Shown one piece after another: positions 16,932 through 25,547 of a DNA stretch of 64,000 nt. This stretch comes from Antiquaquibacter metalliresistens (lineage in GTDB: Bacteria; Actinomycetota; Actinomycetes; Actinomycetales; Microbacteriaceae). The DNA lies in the NCBI RefSeq assembly GCF_029211225.1, contig NZ_JARGEM010000001.1, positions 372,001 through 436,000 on the forward strand, given 5' to 3'. Under the pieces are notes generated by a model. It made no database searches, was not told where the DNA came from, and saw nothing but the letters and a program-made list of their open reading frames with translations. Each line of letters begins with the position of its first letter. Within the stretch, counting starts at the first letter, position 1. The translations under genes and the position numbers were made by a program.

Positions 16932-18322
16932 CGCAGCGCCCGAGCGGATACGGTCGCGCCAAGCGGGGCGAGCCGGCGTTCGCGGTGCGCGGCATCGTGG
17001 AGGGCTTCTACGGCGCGCCGTGGAGCAGGCAGGAGCGCATCGACATGGTGCACTTCATCGCCGACCGCGGCATGAACACGTTCGTGTACGCGCCGAAGGA
17101 CGACGCACTCGTGCGTCGCGACTGGCGCGAACGCTATGCGGGCGAGCAGCTCGAACAGCTGTCCGAGCTCCTCGAGACGTGTCGGGCGCGGGGCGTCGAT
17201 CTGGTCTACTGCCTCTCGCCCGGTCTCAGCATCCGGTACAGCGACGAGGCGGACGTCGCCGCGCTGGTCGCGAAGTTCGAGAGCGTCGCCGCACTCGGCG
17301 TGACGACGTTCGGGCTGCTCCTCGACGACATCCCGCCCGTGCTGCAGCACGACGGCGACCTCGCCGCCTGGCCGGACCTCGTCTCGGCGCACATCGATCT
17401 GGTCGGCGTAGTGCACGCCGGTCTCGGCGGGCGCCGACTCATGGTCTGCCCGACCCAGTACTACGGCTACGGCACGGAGGACTACGTGACGCGGCTCGGC
17501 GCCGGCATCGCGCCGGAGATCGATCTGTTCTTCACCGGACGACTGATCTGCTCGCCGAGCCTCGACCTCGACGACGCCGAGACGTTCGCGGCCGCGACCG
17601 GACACGCTCCGCTCTACTGGGACAACTACCCGGTCAACGACGTCGCGATGACCCACGAGCTGCACCTCGGCGCGTACCGCGGGCGGGACGCGCGGCTCGA
17701 CCGGGCGGCGCGCGGCGTGATCGCGAACGGCATGGAGCTCGCCGAGGCATCCAAGATCGCGTTCGCCACCATCGCCGACTACCTGTGGTCGCCGTCCGAC
17801 TACGACCCAGAGGCGAGCTGGCGGGTCGCGCTCGCCGACGTGGTCGGCGCCGACGATCTCGCCGCGTTCACGCGGTTCGCGGACACCGTGCGCTCCTCGT
17901 GCCTGAACCTCGAAGACGCTCCCGAGTTCACCGCCGCGCTCGACCGGTTCGCCTTCCTGCTCGAGACGGGGCATGAGGATGCCGCGGCCGCCGTGCTCGT
18001 CGCCTACGCCGATTCCGCCCTCGACGCCGCCGCACACCTGCTCGACGGCCCGGTGACCAACCCCGCACTCATCGCGGACGTGCGCCCCTGGATCGAATCG
18101 TTCCGCACCGGTGCCCAGGCCGTGCGGCACCTGGCCGAGCTCGCGGCCGAGCACCGTCTCGAGCGCGATGCCGCCGTCGAGCTCGCACCGTATCGCGATG
18201 CGCTCATCGCCGCCCGTCGCCGTGTCTTCGGTGATGCCCTCGACATGACCCTCACCGACCTCGTCGCCCCGCCCGTCGCCCGCACCACCCGTCCCGTCAC
18301 ATCACACCAGGAGGCATCATGA
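16928..18322 (+). CDS. GH84 beta-N-acetylglucosaminidase (O-GlcNAcase-like)
   Basis: Family 84 glycoside hydrolase of 464 aa. RGIVEGFYGAPWSRQERIDM is the family signature at the start of the barrel; the catalytic aspartate pair is in FGLLLDDIPP; the substrate pocket includes YYGYGTEDYVTRLG, FTGRLICSPS and YWDNYPVNDVAM. The C-terminal third is helical, as in the bacterial enzymes used as models of human O-GlcNAcase. There is no signal peptide, so the substrate is intracellular: either an imported GlcNAc glycoside or a modified protein. It is coupled to the SIS gene and to the following SBP gene by four-base overlaps. Confidence 0.93.
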   Translation: MTQRPSGYGRAKRGEPAFAVRGIVEGFYGAPWSRQERIDMVHFIADRGMNTFVYAPKDDALVRRDWRERYAGEQLEQLSELLETCRARGVDLVYCLSPGLSIRYSDEADVAALVAKFESVAALGVTTFGLLLDDIPPVLQHDGDLAAWPDLVSAHIDLVGVVHAGLGGRRLMVCPTQYYGYGTEDYVTRLGAGIAPEIDLFFTGRLICSPSLDLDDAETFAAATGHAPLYWDNYPVNDVAMTHELHLGAYRGRDARLDRAARGVIANGMELAEASKIAFATIADYLWSPSDYDPEASWRVALADVVGADDLAAFTRFADTVRSSCLNLEDAPEFTAALDRFAFLLETGHEDAAAAVLVAYADSALDAAAHLLDGPVTNPALIADVRPWIESFRTGAQAVRHLAELAAEHRLERDAAVELAPYRDALIAARRRVFGDALDMTLTDLVAPPVARTTRPVTSHQEAS

Positions 18323-19578
18323 CCACCCGCTGGAAGAAACTCGCCGCCGTCGCGGCGGCGCTCGCCGCGACATCCCTCGTTCTCACCGCCTGTGCTCCCG
18401 CCGGTGACGACAAGGTGATCCGCGTCGCGATGGGCTCGCCCGGTGAGGCCCAGATCAGGGTCTGGGATGCCGCGGCCGCCGAGTTCGCCGAAGCCAACCC
18501 CGGCTGGACCGTCGAGATGAACTACCAGGACGACGACCAGTACCAGACCATCGGACTGCCCAACCTGCTCAACGGCCGCAACGCCCCCGACATCTACTTC
18601 GAATGGGTGGGCAGCCGCCTCGAGACCCGCACCGCCGACGGCTTCGCCGCCGACATCACCGAGTACGTCGAGGATGGCCCCCTCGCGGGCCTGCTCGAGG
18701 AGTCCGCGTACGCACCGGCCACCGTCGACGGTGGCATCCGGCTCGTGCCGCACATCGCGGATGTCACCAACGTGCTCTGGTACAACGAGGACATCTTCGC
18801 CGAGCAGGGTCTGACCCCGCCGACCACCTGGGAGGAGCTGCTCGACACCTGCGACGCGCTGGATTCGGCCGGGATCATCCCGATCGCCAGTGGCAACAAA
18901 GACCTCTGGGCGGCCGGCAACTGGCTCGGACACCTGGTCTCGCGGGTCGTCGGTGAAGACGTCTACGACAGTGCACTGAAGGGCGAGACCTCGTTCGACA
19001 CCCCGGAGTGGGTCGAGGCCTTCGGCTACGTGCAGGAGCTCGCCGACCACAAGTGCGTCAACGAGAGCGCGAACGCGATCGACGACAACGAGGGCGCGCA
19101 GCTGTTCTTCCAGGGGCAGGCCGCGATGCACGCCATCGGCTCGTGGCTGGTCAGCTGGGCGATCGACGAGGCCCCGGACCTGAACTTCGACTTCGTGAAC
19201 CTGCCCGAGATGCCGGGAGCGGGTGACCAGCAGAGTGTGATCGGGGTCATCACCGGCTACGTCGTCAACGCCAAGTCGACGAAGATCGAGAAGGCCGTCG
19301 AGTTCCTGGCCCTCGTCAACGACGAGGAGAACGTGAACGCGTTCATCGAGGCCGAGGCGATCCCGCTCGCGCTGAGCGCCGCGAACAGCGACGCGATCGA
19401 CGAGCGCACGCTGCGCCTGAACGCGCTGCTCGCCGACAGCGGCACGGTGATCAACCCGCCCGACACCGGCTACGACCTCGGCACCGCGGAGGCCTTCTAC
19501 GCCGCGCTCGCCGCGGTGCTCGGCGGCCAGGCCACGCCCGAGGACGCGGTCGCGACCCTCGCGGGGGCCGTCGGCTAG
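18319..19578 (+). CDS. ABC sugar-binding lipoprotein
   Basis: Extracellular solute-binding protein (family 1) of 419 aa. The signal peptide ends in a lipobox (SLVLTAC, Cys at about residue 27). MGSPGEAQIRVWDAAAAEFA and WTVEMNYQDDDQYQ begin lobe 1. The gene context and dre-type control suggest GlcNAc, chitobiose or a related glycoside as ligand, as for DasA/NgcE of Streptomyces. The start overlaps the GH84 stop (ATGA) and has AGGAGG upstream. A 17-bp perfect hairpin follows the stop. Confidence 0.92.
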   Translation: MTTRWKKLAAVAAALAATSLVLTACAPAGDDKVIRVAMGSPGEAQIRVWDAAAAEFAEANPGWTVEMNYQDDDQYQTIGLPNLLNGRNAPDIYFEWVGSRLETRTADGFAADITEYVEDGPLAGLLEESAYAPATVDGGIRLVPHIADVTNVLWYNEDIFAEQGLTPPTTWEELLDTCDALDSAGIIPIASGNKDLWAAGNWLGHLVSRVVGEDVYDSALKGETSFDTPEWVEAFGYVQELADHKCVNESANAIDDNEGAQLFFQGQAAMHAIGSWLVSWAIDEAPDLNFDFVNLPEMPGAGDQQSVIGVITGYVVNAKSTKIEKAVEFLALVNDEENVNAFIEAEAIPLALSAANSDAIDERTLRLNALLADSGTVINPPDTGYDLGTAEAFYAALAAVLGGQATPEDAVATLAGAVG

Positions 19579-19582
19579 CGCC

Positions 19583-19626
19583 CCGGGATGCCCGCCCGCT
19601 CCGTCGGCTGCGGGCGGGCATCCCGG
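19583..19626 (+). promoter_or_regulatory. intercistronic hairpin after the sugar-binding gene
   Basis: A perfect 17-bp GC-rich stem (19583-19599 with 19610-19626, 10-nt loop) lies between the SBP and permease genes. It has no T-run, so a 3' stabiliser or partial terminator that raises SBP over permease levels is more likely than full termination. Confidence 0.7.
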
Positions 19627-19664
19627 CTCCTCCACCCTCCACACCCCGTCACGAAGGTCCTGCC

Positions 19665-20534
19665 ATGAAGCCAACCCGGCCCTGGGTGCCGTACCTCTTC
19701 GTCGTGCCGGCGCTCGCCGTGTTCGGGTTCGCGGTGCTCTACCCGGTCGTGATGACGGGCTTCTACTCGTTGACCGAGTGGAACGGCTACGGCGCACAGG
19801 TGTTCGTCGGGTTCGAGAACTTCCTGAGGATCGCGGGCGACACCCTGTTCGCGCGGTCGTTCCTGCACGTGATCATCTACATCGGCGTCACCCTCGTGCT
19901 CGAAGTGCTCGTGGGCCTGATGCTCGCGGGGATCGTGGCGGCCAGGAAGAGCGGCACGATCTGGTTCCGGGTCGCGATCTTCACCCCGGTGATGCTGCCC
20001 ATGGTCGTGGTGGCGGTGCTGTGGTCGTTCATCTACAACCCGGACTTCGGCCTCATCAACGCGTCCCTGCAGGCGCTGGGGCTGGGAGAGTGGCAGCGCG
20101 TCTGGCTCGGCGACCCGGCCACCGCGCTCCTGGCGATCTGCGTCGTCTCGGGCTGGGTGTTCGCGGGCTTCTACATGACGATCTTCTACGCGGCCCTGCG
20201 CCAGATCCCCACGGAGGTCGTCGAGGCCGCCCGACTGGACGGGGCCAGCGAGTGGCAGCTGTTCTGGCGCATCAAGGTGCCGATGATCCGCAGCGCCGTC
20301 GAGGTGGGGGTGCTGTTGTGCGTCACCGGCGGCTTCCAGGGCTTCGACCTGTTCTACGTGCTCACCAACGGAGGGCCGTACTACTCGACCGAGATCCCGA
20401 CGACCTATCTCGTGCGCGAGGTGTTCAAGAACGGCGACGTCGGGTACGGCTCGGCGATGGCCGTGGTGCTCACGCTCGTGGTGGTCATCGTGGGCGTCGG
20501 CTTCACCCGCCTTCGCCGGATCGGAGTCCGGTGA
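19665..20534 (+). CDS. sugar ABC transporter permease, MalF type
   Basis: Membrane subunit of 289 aa with six predicted helices, the first at about residues 8-30 (VPYLFVVPALAVFGFAVLYP). The EAA loop that contacts the ATPase is EVVEAARLDGASEWQLFWRI. It forms the importer with the SBP upstream and the second permease downstream, which its stop overlaps. No ATPase gene is in the locus; actinobacterial systems of this type usually share the MsiK ATPase encoded elsewhere. Confidence 0.94.
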   Translation: MKPTRPWVPYLFVVPALAVFGFAVLYPVVMTGFYSLTEWNGYGAQVFVGFENFLRIAGDTLFARSFLHVIIYIGVTLVLEVLVGLMLAGIVAARKSGTIWFRVAIFTPVMLPMVVVAVLWSFIYNPDFGLINASLQALGLGEWQRVWLGDPATALLAICVVSGWVFAGFYMTIFYAALRQIPTEVVEAARLDGASEWQLFWRIKVPMIRSAVEVGVLLCVTGGFQGFDLFYVLTNGGPYYSTEIPTTYLVREVFKNGDVGYGSAMAVVLTLVVVIVGVGFTRLRRIGVR

Positions 20535-21355
20535 TGAGTGCTCGCGTCCTGCGCGGCCTGCTGGCCGTGCTGCTCGTCGTGATCGCGGCGGTCTTCTTCC
20601 TGCCGTTGATCTGGATGGTGCTGTCGAGTTTCAAGACCAACAGTGAGATCTTCCGCACCCCCTTCTCGCTGCCGACGAGCATCGACTTCTCGCAGTGGGC
20701 GCGTGCGTGGGAGGTCGGCAACATCGGGCAGTACGCGCTGAACAGCGTCATCGCGACCGGCGTCTCCGTGCTCGCGATCCTCGCCATCTCGTCGGCGGCC
20801 GCGTTCGCGTTCAGCCGCTACCGCTTCCGGGGCAGCGGCCTCATCCTCGGGGCGCTCGCGCTGGGTCTGGTGCTGCCGCTGCAGTCCTACTTCATCGCGC
20901 AGTCGACGATGTTCCGTGACCTGTACATCACCGACACCCGCATGGCGCTGATCATCCCGTACACCGCGATGGGCATCCCGCTGGCGACCTACCTGCTCAA
21001 GGTGTATCTCGACGCCCTGCCCGGTGAGCTGTTCGAGGCGGCGCGCATCGACGGTGCAGGCGACTTCCGCATGTTCACGCTCATCGCCCTGCCGCTGCTG
21101 CGACCGGGCATCGCGACCGTCGCCGTGTTCTCCGCCCTCAACACCTGGAACGAGTTCCTGCTCGCGCTGCTGTACATCCAGGATGATTCGCTCAAGACCA
21201 TTCCCACCGGCCTTCTCGCCTTCTCGAGCCGGTATGTCACGGACTACGGGCTGCTGTTCTCCGCGCTGTCGATCGTGACGCTGCCGATGGTGGTCATCTA
21301 CATCGTCTTCAACCGCCAGATCACGGAGGGCATCACCGCCGGTAGCCTCAAGTGA
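20534..21355 (+). CDS. sugar ABC transporter permease, MalG type
   Basis: Second membrane subunit, 273 aa, six helices; the EAA loop reads GELFEAARIDGAGDFRMFTL. The segment FFLPLIWMVLSSFKTNSEIF at the N-terminus is typical of MalG/LacG-type permeases. The ATG at 20534 overlaps the stop of the first permease; a GTG at 20531 is an equally coupled alternative. Its own stop overlaps the kynureninase-like gene. Confidence 0.93.
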   Translation: MSARVLRGLLAVLLVVIAAVFFLPLIWMVLSSFKTNSEIFRTPFSLPTSIDFSQWARAWEVGNIGQYALNSVIATGVSVLAILAISSAAAFAFSRYRFRGSGLILGALALGLVLPLQSYFIAQSTMFRDLYITDTRMALIIPYTAMGIPLATYLLKVYLDALPGELFEAARIDGAGDFRMFTLIALPLLRPGIATVAVFSALNTWNEFLLALLYIQDDSLKTIPTGLLAFSSRYVTDYGLLFSALSIVTLPMVVIYIVFNRQITEGITAGSLK

Positions 21356-22548
21356 TGCACGAGTTCGACCGCGCCGACCCGCTGCGGCACTGGCGCGACC
21401 GCTTCGTGCCGATGCCGGGGGTGGCCGCCTACCTCGACGGCAACTCCCTCGGCCGGCCGCTGGCGGCATCCGTCGATCGCGTCGAGCGCTTCGCGCGCGA
21501 CGAGTGGGCCGGGCGGCTGATCCGCGGCTGGGACGAGGGCTGGCTCGAGCTGCCGTTGCGGCTGGGTGACGAGCTCGGCCGGGTCGCGCTCGGTGCGGCA
21601 TCCGGCCAGGTCGCCATCGGCGACTCGACCACGGTGCTGCTCTACAAGCTCGTGCGCGCTGCCCTCGACGCCCGGCCAGGCCGCACCGAGGTCGTGCTCG
21701 ACCGGGACAACTTTCCGACCGACCGCTACGTCGTCGAGGGCATCGCCGCGGATCGCGGGCTCACGGTGCGCTGGATCGAGACGGATACCACGGCCGGCGT
21801 CACCCCCGAGCTCGTCGCCGAGGCCGTCGGCCCCGGCACCGCCCTCGTGCTGTTCTCCTCGGTCGCCTACCGCTCGGCGTTCATCGCCGACGTGCCCGCG
21901 ATCACGGAGGTAGCGCACGCCGCGGGCGCGCTCACCCTGTGGGATCTCAGTCATGCCGCGGGGTCGGTGCCCACCGAACTCGACGCGTGGGGCGTCGACC
22001 TCGCGGTGGGGTGCGGCTACAAGTACCTCGGCGGAGGTCCGGGCGCACCCGCGTTCCTCTACGTGCGCGGCGAACTGCAGGCAGAGCTCGAGCAACCGAT
22101 CCACGGCTGGCTCGGCTCGCGCTCGCCGTTCGAGATGGGGCAGGGCTACGAGGCGGCGGAGGGCGTCCGCGGGTTTCTCAGCGGCACGCCGCCGATCCTC
22201 GCCATGCAGGCGATGCGCGATGTGGTGGCCGCGATCGGCGAGGTCGGCATGGCGGCGATCCGGGCCAAGTCGGTCGCGCTCACCACGTATGCGATCGCGC
22301 TCGCCGACGAGCTGCTGCCGCAGGCCCGGCTCGCGAGTCCTCGGGAGTCCGAGCGTCGGGGCGGGCACATCACGATCGACCACGACGCGTTCGCCGGCAT
22401 GCTGCCCGCGCTGCACGCCCGCGGCGTGATCCCCGACTTCCGGCGGCCCAACGGCATCCGACTGGGCATGTCGCCGCTGTCGACGAGCTTCGCGGAGGTC
22501 GAGACGGGCATCCGGGCCATCGCCGAAGAGCTCGCCGCAGACGCCTGA
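21352..22548 (+). CDS. kynureninase-like PLP enzyme
   Basis: Fold-type I, class V aminotransferase-like protein of 398 aa, closest in motifs to kynureninase: AYLDGNSLGRPL near the N-terminus, WDLSHAAGSVPTELDAWGVD with the PLP-binding Asp, and the Schiff-base lysine in GCGYKYLGGGPGAPAFLYV. FLSGTPPILAMQAM and IRLGMSPLSTSFAEVE complete the family pattern. Kynureninase splits kynurenine to anthranilate and alanine, but no other tryptophan gene is present, and the gene is the last member of the amino-sugar operon, starting inside the permease stop (GTG 21352 or ATG 21355). The residue after YKYL is Gly, where I recall Asn in typical kynureninases. A different substrate is possible. Confidence 0.85.
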   Translation: MMHEFDRADPLRHWRDRFVPMPGVAAYLDGNSLGRPLAASVDRVERFARDEWAGRLIRGWDEGWLELPLRLGDELGRVALGAASGQVAIGDSTTVLLYKLVRAALDARPGRTEVVLDRDNFPTDRYVVEGIAADRGLTVRWIETDTTAGVTPELVAEAVGPGTALVLFSSVAYRSAFIADVPAITEVAHAAGALTLWDLSHAAGSVPTELDAWGVDLAVGCGYKYLGGGPGAPAFLYVRGELQAELEQPIHGWLGSRSPFEMGQGYEAAEGVRGFLSGTPPILAMQAMRDVVAAIGEVGMAAIRAKSVALTTYAIALADELLPQARLASPRESERRGGHITIDHDAFAGMLPALHARGVIPDFRRPNGIRLGMSPLSTSFAEVETGIRAIAEELAADA

Positions 22549-22550
22549 GG

Positions 22551-22937
22551 TCAGTCCGACTCCGCGTCGAACTGCTCGCGATTGGCCCGGATCTGCGCCT
22601 CGTGGTCGATGGCCCAGCCGGCCAGGGCGATCACCGGTGGCAGCAACGTCTCGCCGAGCGGGGTGAGGGCGTACTCGACTCGGGGTGGCACCTCCGCGAA
22701 GACCGCGCGCGAGACCAGGCCGTCGCGCTCGAGCTGTCGCAGCGTGAGCGTGAGCATCCGCTGCGAGATGCCTAGCACCGATCGTCGTAGCGTCGTGAAT
22801 CTGGTCGGTCCGGCGGCGAGCATGCGGATCACGAGCAGCGTCCACTTGTCGCCCACTCGATTGAAGACCTCGCGCACGATCGCGTTGTGATCGGACTCGC
22901 AGGTCTCGGACTCCCAGGGCTCGGTGATGAGCGTGAT
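22551..22937 (-). CDS. HxlR-family regulator, apparent AUC start
   Basis: Winged-helix regulator of 128 aa. The core is NRVGDKWTLLVIRMLAAGPT, then SVLGISQRMLTLTLRQLERD and VPPRVEYALTPLGETLLPP, all standard for HxlR proteins, including the early cysteine (ETCESDHN) often used for redox or aldehyde sensing. No ATG, GTG or TTG lies at the expected start. A strong ribosome site (GGGAGG, minus strand 22949-22944) stands 6 nt before an ATC codon at 22937, giving a normal N-terminus (TLITEPWESETCESDH). The nearest conventional in-frame start is GTG at 23006, which would add 23 residues and run into the operator. It is divergent from the DoxX gene. Confidence 0.85.
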   Translation of the reverse strand: MTLITEPWESETCESDHNAIVREVFNRVGDKWTLLVIRMLAAGPTRFTTLRRSVLGISQRMLTLTLRQLERDGLVSRAVFAEVPPRVEYALTPLGETLLPPVIALAGWAIDHEAQIRANREQFDAESD

Positions 22938-23006
22938 GGCGTGCCTCCCGGTTACCGCGGTGTGGCCGAGGCACAGTGCAGTGCCTCGATCGCGTCGTGT
23001 AGACAC

Positions 23007-23029
23007 GTTACCAAGAGTGTGTTGGTAAC
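23007..23029. promoter_or_regulatory. inverted repeat GTTACCAA-N7-TTGGTAAC, HxlR operator candidate
   Basis: Perfect 8-bp arms (23007-23014 and 23022-23029) separated by 7 bp, 13 bp before the DoxX start in the divergent gap. The regulator next door is the natural ligand; this is inference from position and symmetry. Confidence 0.65.
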
Positions 23030-23042
23030 TGAAAGGAACTGA

Positions 23043-23414
23043 ATGATCATCGCCGTGTGGATCGTCTCCGGCCTGCTCGCCGTCGTCTACCTGGGCGTGG
23101 GCGCCATGAAGCTCGTCTCGCCGAAGGAGAGGCTCGCCAAGAACATGGGCTGGGTCGAGAACGCCTCCGCCCCCGTCGTCAAGCTCGTCGGCGCGCTCGA
23201 GATCCTCGGTGCGCTCGGGTTGGTGCTGCCGGTGCTGCTGAACATCGCACCGGTGCTGACCCCGCTCGCGGCGAGCGGGCTCGTGGCGGTGCAGCTCGTC
23301 GGGATCGTCGTGCACTTGCGCCGCGGCGAGCGGGCGATCGTGCCCAACATCGTGCTGCTGCTGCTCGCGCTGTTCGTGGCCCTTGCCCGCTTCGGGGCGT
23401 TCGGCGCGCTGTAG
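23043..23414 (+). CDS. DoxX-family membrane protein
   Basis: Small integral membrane protein of 123 aa with four predicted helices: residues about 2-22, 48-66, 70-90 and 98-118. The sequence VVYLGVGAMKLVSPKERLAK and the helix KLVGALEILGALGLVLPVLL fit the DoxX/DoxX-like family, linked to thiol and redox stress at the membrane in some actinobacteria. A good ribosome site (AAAGGA) precedes the ATG. The divergent HxlR gene and operator suggest induction by an electrophile or oxidant. Confidence 0.85.
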   Translation: MIIAVWIVSGLLAVVYLGVGAMKLVSPKERLAKNMGWVENASAPVVKLVGALEILGALGLVLPVLLNIAPVLTPLAASGLVAVQLVGIVVHLRRGERAIVPNIVLLLLALFVALARFGAFGAL

Positions 23415-23418
23415 CGCG

Positions 23419-23424
23419 TACCCT
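23419..23424 (+). promoter_or_regulatory. -10 hexamer TACCCT of the acyl-CoA dehydrogenase-like gene
   Basis: TACCCT ends 6 nt before the ATG at 23431, predicting a leaderless transcript. Confidence 0.45.
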
Positions 23425-23430
23425 CATGGC

Positions 23431-24525
23431 ATGACCGTGCTCGACCAGGCGCTGCTCGATCGCATCCGCTCACGGGCGGCAGGCTATGACCGGGAGAACG
23501 CCTTTCCCTTCGAGGACCTCCAGGAGCTGCGCGACGCGGGATACCTCGCGCCGCGCAGCCTCCTGCAGACCGCCCTGGACCAGCGCCTGCTCGCGGCATA
23601 CGCTCCGGCCACCGCGCTCGCGATCAACATGCACCTGGTGTGGGTCGGCGTCGCGCGCGTGCTCGGCGAGCGGGGCGATCACAGCCTGGACTGGGTGCTC
23701 GCCGATGCCACCGCCGGCGAGCTGTTCGCCTTCGGCAACAGCGAGGCCGGCAACGACCTCGTGCTGTGGGACTCGCTGACCGCCGCGGACACCGTCGAAG
23801 GCGGTTACGCCTTCACCGGCACGAAGATCTTCACCTCGTTGGCTCCGGCGTGGACTCGCCTCGGCATCTTCGGTCGACACGGCGACGAGCTCGTGCACGG
23901 CTTCATCACCCGCGACACCCAGGGATGGCGCACCCTCGACGACTGGGACACGCTCGGCATGCGCGCCACCCAGAGCCAGAGCACCGTGCTCGAGGGCGCG
24001 ATCGTGCCGACCGAACGGGTGAGCCGCATCTTGCCGGTCGGGCCGAACGCCGATCCGTTCGTCTTCGGCATCTTCGCCAACTTCCTCCTGCTCATCGGCT
24101 CGGTCTACGCGGGCATCGCCGACCGCGCGCTCGAGCTCGGCGTCGAGGCGGTGCGCCGACGCACGTCGCTGAAGACCGGCACGACCTACGATCAGGATCC
24201 GGACTTCCGCTGGCGCCTGGCGGATGCCGCGCTCGCCCTCGACGCCCTCGCGCCCCAGCTTCGGTCGCTGGCCGCCGACGTCGACAGGATCGTCGAGCAC
24301 GGGGCATCCTGGTTCCGGCTGCTCACCGGGGCCAAACATCGTGCCACCGAGACCGCGCGATACGTCGTCGACCAGGCGATGCGCTCGGCGGGCGGGGGCG
24401 GATACCGCAACTCCGCCGAGCTCTCGCGGTTACAGCGCGACGTGCTCGCCGGCGTCTATCACCCGAGCGACACGGAATCGGTGCACGCCACCGTGGCCGC
24501 GAACCTGCTCGGCCCGCTGCGCTAG
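23431..24525 (+). CDS. acyl-CoA dehydrogenase-family flavoprotein
   Basis: Flavin-dependent protein of 364 aa with the acyl-CoA dehydrogenase fold: N-terminal helical domain (FEDLQELRDAGYLAPR), beta domain with GGYAFTGTKIFTSLAPAWTR and DDWDTLGMRATQSQSTVLEG, and C-terminal helical domain with VVDQAMRSAGGGGYRNSAEL and RLQRDVLAGVYHPSDTESVH. The C-terminus resembles the DszC/HsaA-like side of the family (flavin-dependent monooxygenases or dehydrogenases) as much as fatty-acid enzymes, so the substrate is open. It stands alone between the DoxX gene and a sugar kinase. Confidence 0.85.
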   Translation: MTVLDQALLDRIRSRAAGYDRENAFPFEDLQELRDAGYLAPRSLLQTALDQRLLAAYAPATALAINMHLVWVGVARVLGERGDHSLDWVLADATAGELFAFGNSEAGNDLVLWDSLTAADTVEGGYAFTGTKIFTSLAPAWTRLGIFGRHGDELVHGFITRDTQGWRTLDDWDTLGMRATQSQSTVLEGAIVPTERVSRILPVGPNADPFVFGIFANFLLLIGSVYAGIADRALELGVEAVRRRTSLKTGTTYDQDPDFRWRLADAALALDALAPQLRSLAADVDRIVEHGASWFRLLTGAKHRATETARYVVDQAMRSAGGGGYRNSAELSRLQRDVLAGVYHPSDTESVHATVAANLLGPLR

Positions 24526-24568
24526 CGTCGGCCGGTCATCGACCTGGCGGCTGGGTCCGCGCGGTTTC

Positions 24569-24574
24569 TACACT
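24569..24574 (+). promoter_or_regulatory. -10 hexamer TACACT of the PfkB-family kinase gene
   Basis: TACACT ends 5 nt before the ATG at 24580. Confidence 0.5.
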
Positions 24575-24579
24575 GGACC

Positions 24580-25527
24580 ATGCCCGCCGATCGTGCCCAG
24601 AGGCCCATCGTCACCCTCACGGTGAATCCCGCGCTCGATGTGAGCACCGCCACCGACCGCGTCATCCCGGGGCACAAGCTGCGCTGCGGCACGACCGCGC
24701 TGGATCCGGGTGGCGGCGGGGTCAACGTCTCGCGGGTCATCCAGCGGCTCGGCGGCCAGTCGATCGCGATCTATGCCGCGGGCGGCCCGACCGGCGAGGC
24801 GTACCGGCAACTGCTCGACGGCGAGGGGATCGTCTCGCGTGTGGTGCGCATCGCCGGGAGCACCCGGGAGTCGTTCACCGTAGACGAGCGCTCCACCGGT
24901 GAGCAGTATCGCTTCGTGCTCGAGGGACCCGACATGCTCGAGTCGGAGTGGCGCGAGTGCCTCACGGCGACCGAGGCGCTCATCGCTCCGGGCGGCATGC
25001 TCGTCATCAGCGGCAGCCTGCCACCCGGGGCGCCCGACGATCTCTATGCGCAACTGGCCCGAAGGGCGCGGGCGTTGGACGTGGACTGCGTCGTCGATGC
25101 ATCGGGTGCGGCCCTGCGTCATGCTCTCGAGGAGGGCGTGACCCTCATCAAACCGAGCCTGCGAGAGCTCGGCGAGCTCGTGGGCGAGAGGCTGGACTCG
25201 CCCGAGCAGCAGCTCGCCGCGGCGCAGCGGTTGGTGCACTCCGGACGCACCCGACTGGTGGCCCTCAGCCTCGGCGCCGAGGGAGCCATGCTGATCACCG
25301 CGGATGAGGTGCTGCGGCTGGCATCTCCGTGGGTCGAGGTCAAGAGCACCGTGGGCGCGGGAGACAGCTTTCTGGCCGCCCTCGTGCTGCGTCTGGCTCA
25401 GGGCCGCTCGATTCGCGAGGCGTTCCGTTCCGCCGTCGCGGCAGGCAGCGCCACGGCCATGTCCCCCGCGAGCGACCTGTGCACGCGCGACGACGTCGAG
25501 CGCCTCGAAGCCGAGCTCGCGCGCTGA
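24580..25527 (+). CDS. PfkB-family hexose kinase (1-phosphofructokinase-like)
   Basis: Ribokinase-fold kinase of 315 aa. The N-terminus [20 protein letters not shown] and the glycine-rich [18 protein letters not shown] match the 1-phosphofructokinase / tagatose-6-phosphate kinase group. The ATP-binding and catalytic region is [20 protein letters not shown] with the catalytic Asp in GAGDS. It phosphorylates a hexose phosphate in the cytoplasm, but no fru or lac genes adjoin it, so the substrate is not fixed. The downstream reductase starts 20 bp later. Confidence 0.9.
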   Translation: MPADRAQRPIVTLTVNPALDVSTATDRVIPGHKLRCGTTALDPGGGGVNVSRVIQRLGGQSIAIYAAGGPTGEAYRQLLDGEGIVSRVVRIAGSTRESFTVDERSTGEQYRFVLEGPDMLESEWRECLTATEALIAPGGMLVISGSLPPGAPDDLYAQLARRARALDVDCVVDASGAALRHALEEGVTLIKPSLRELGELVGERLDSPEQQLAAAQRLVHSGRTRLVALSLGAEGAMLITADEVLRLASPWVEVKSTVGAGDSFLAALVLRLAQGRSIREAFRSAVAAGSATAMSPASDLCTRDDVERLEAELAR

Positions 25528-25547
25528 CACCTGCGAGGATGGGGGGC

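Noticed and set aside
18319-21355. Frameshift or missing ATPase in the amino-sugar importer
   Set aside because: All three subunits are intact. Lack of an ATPase gene is normal for CUT1 importers that share MsiK.
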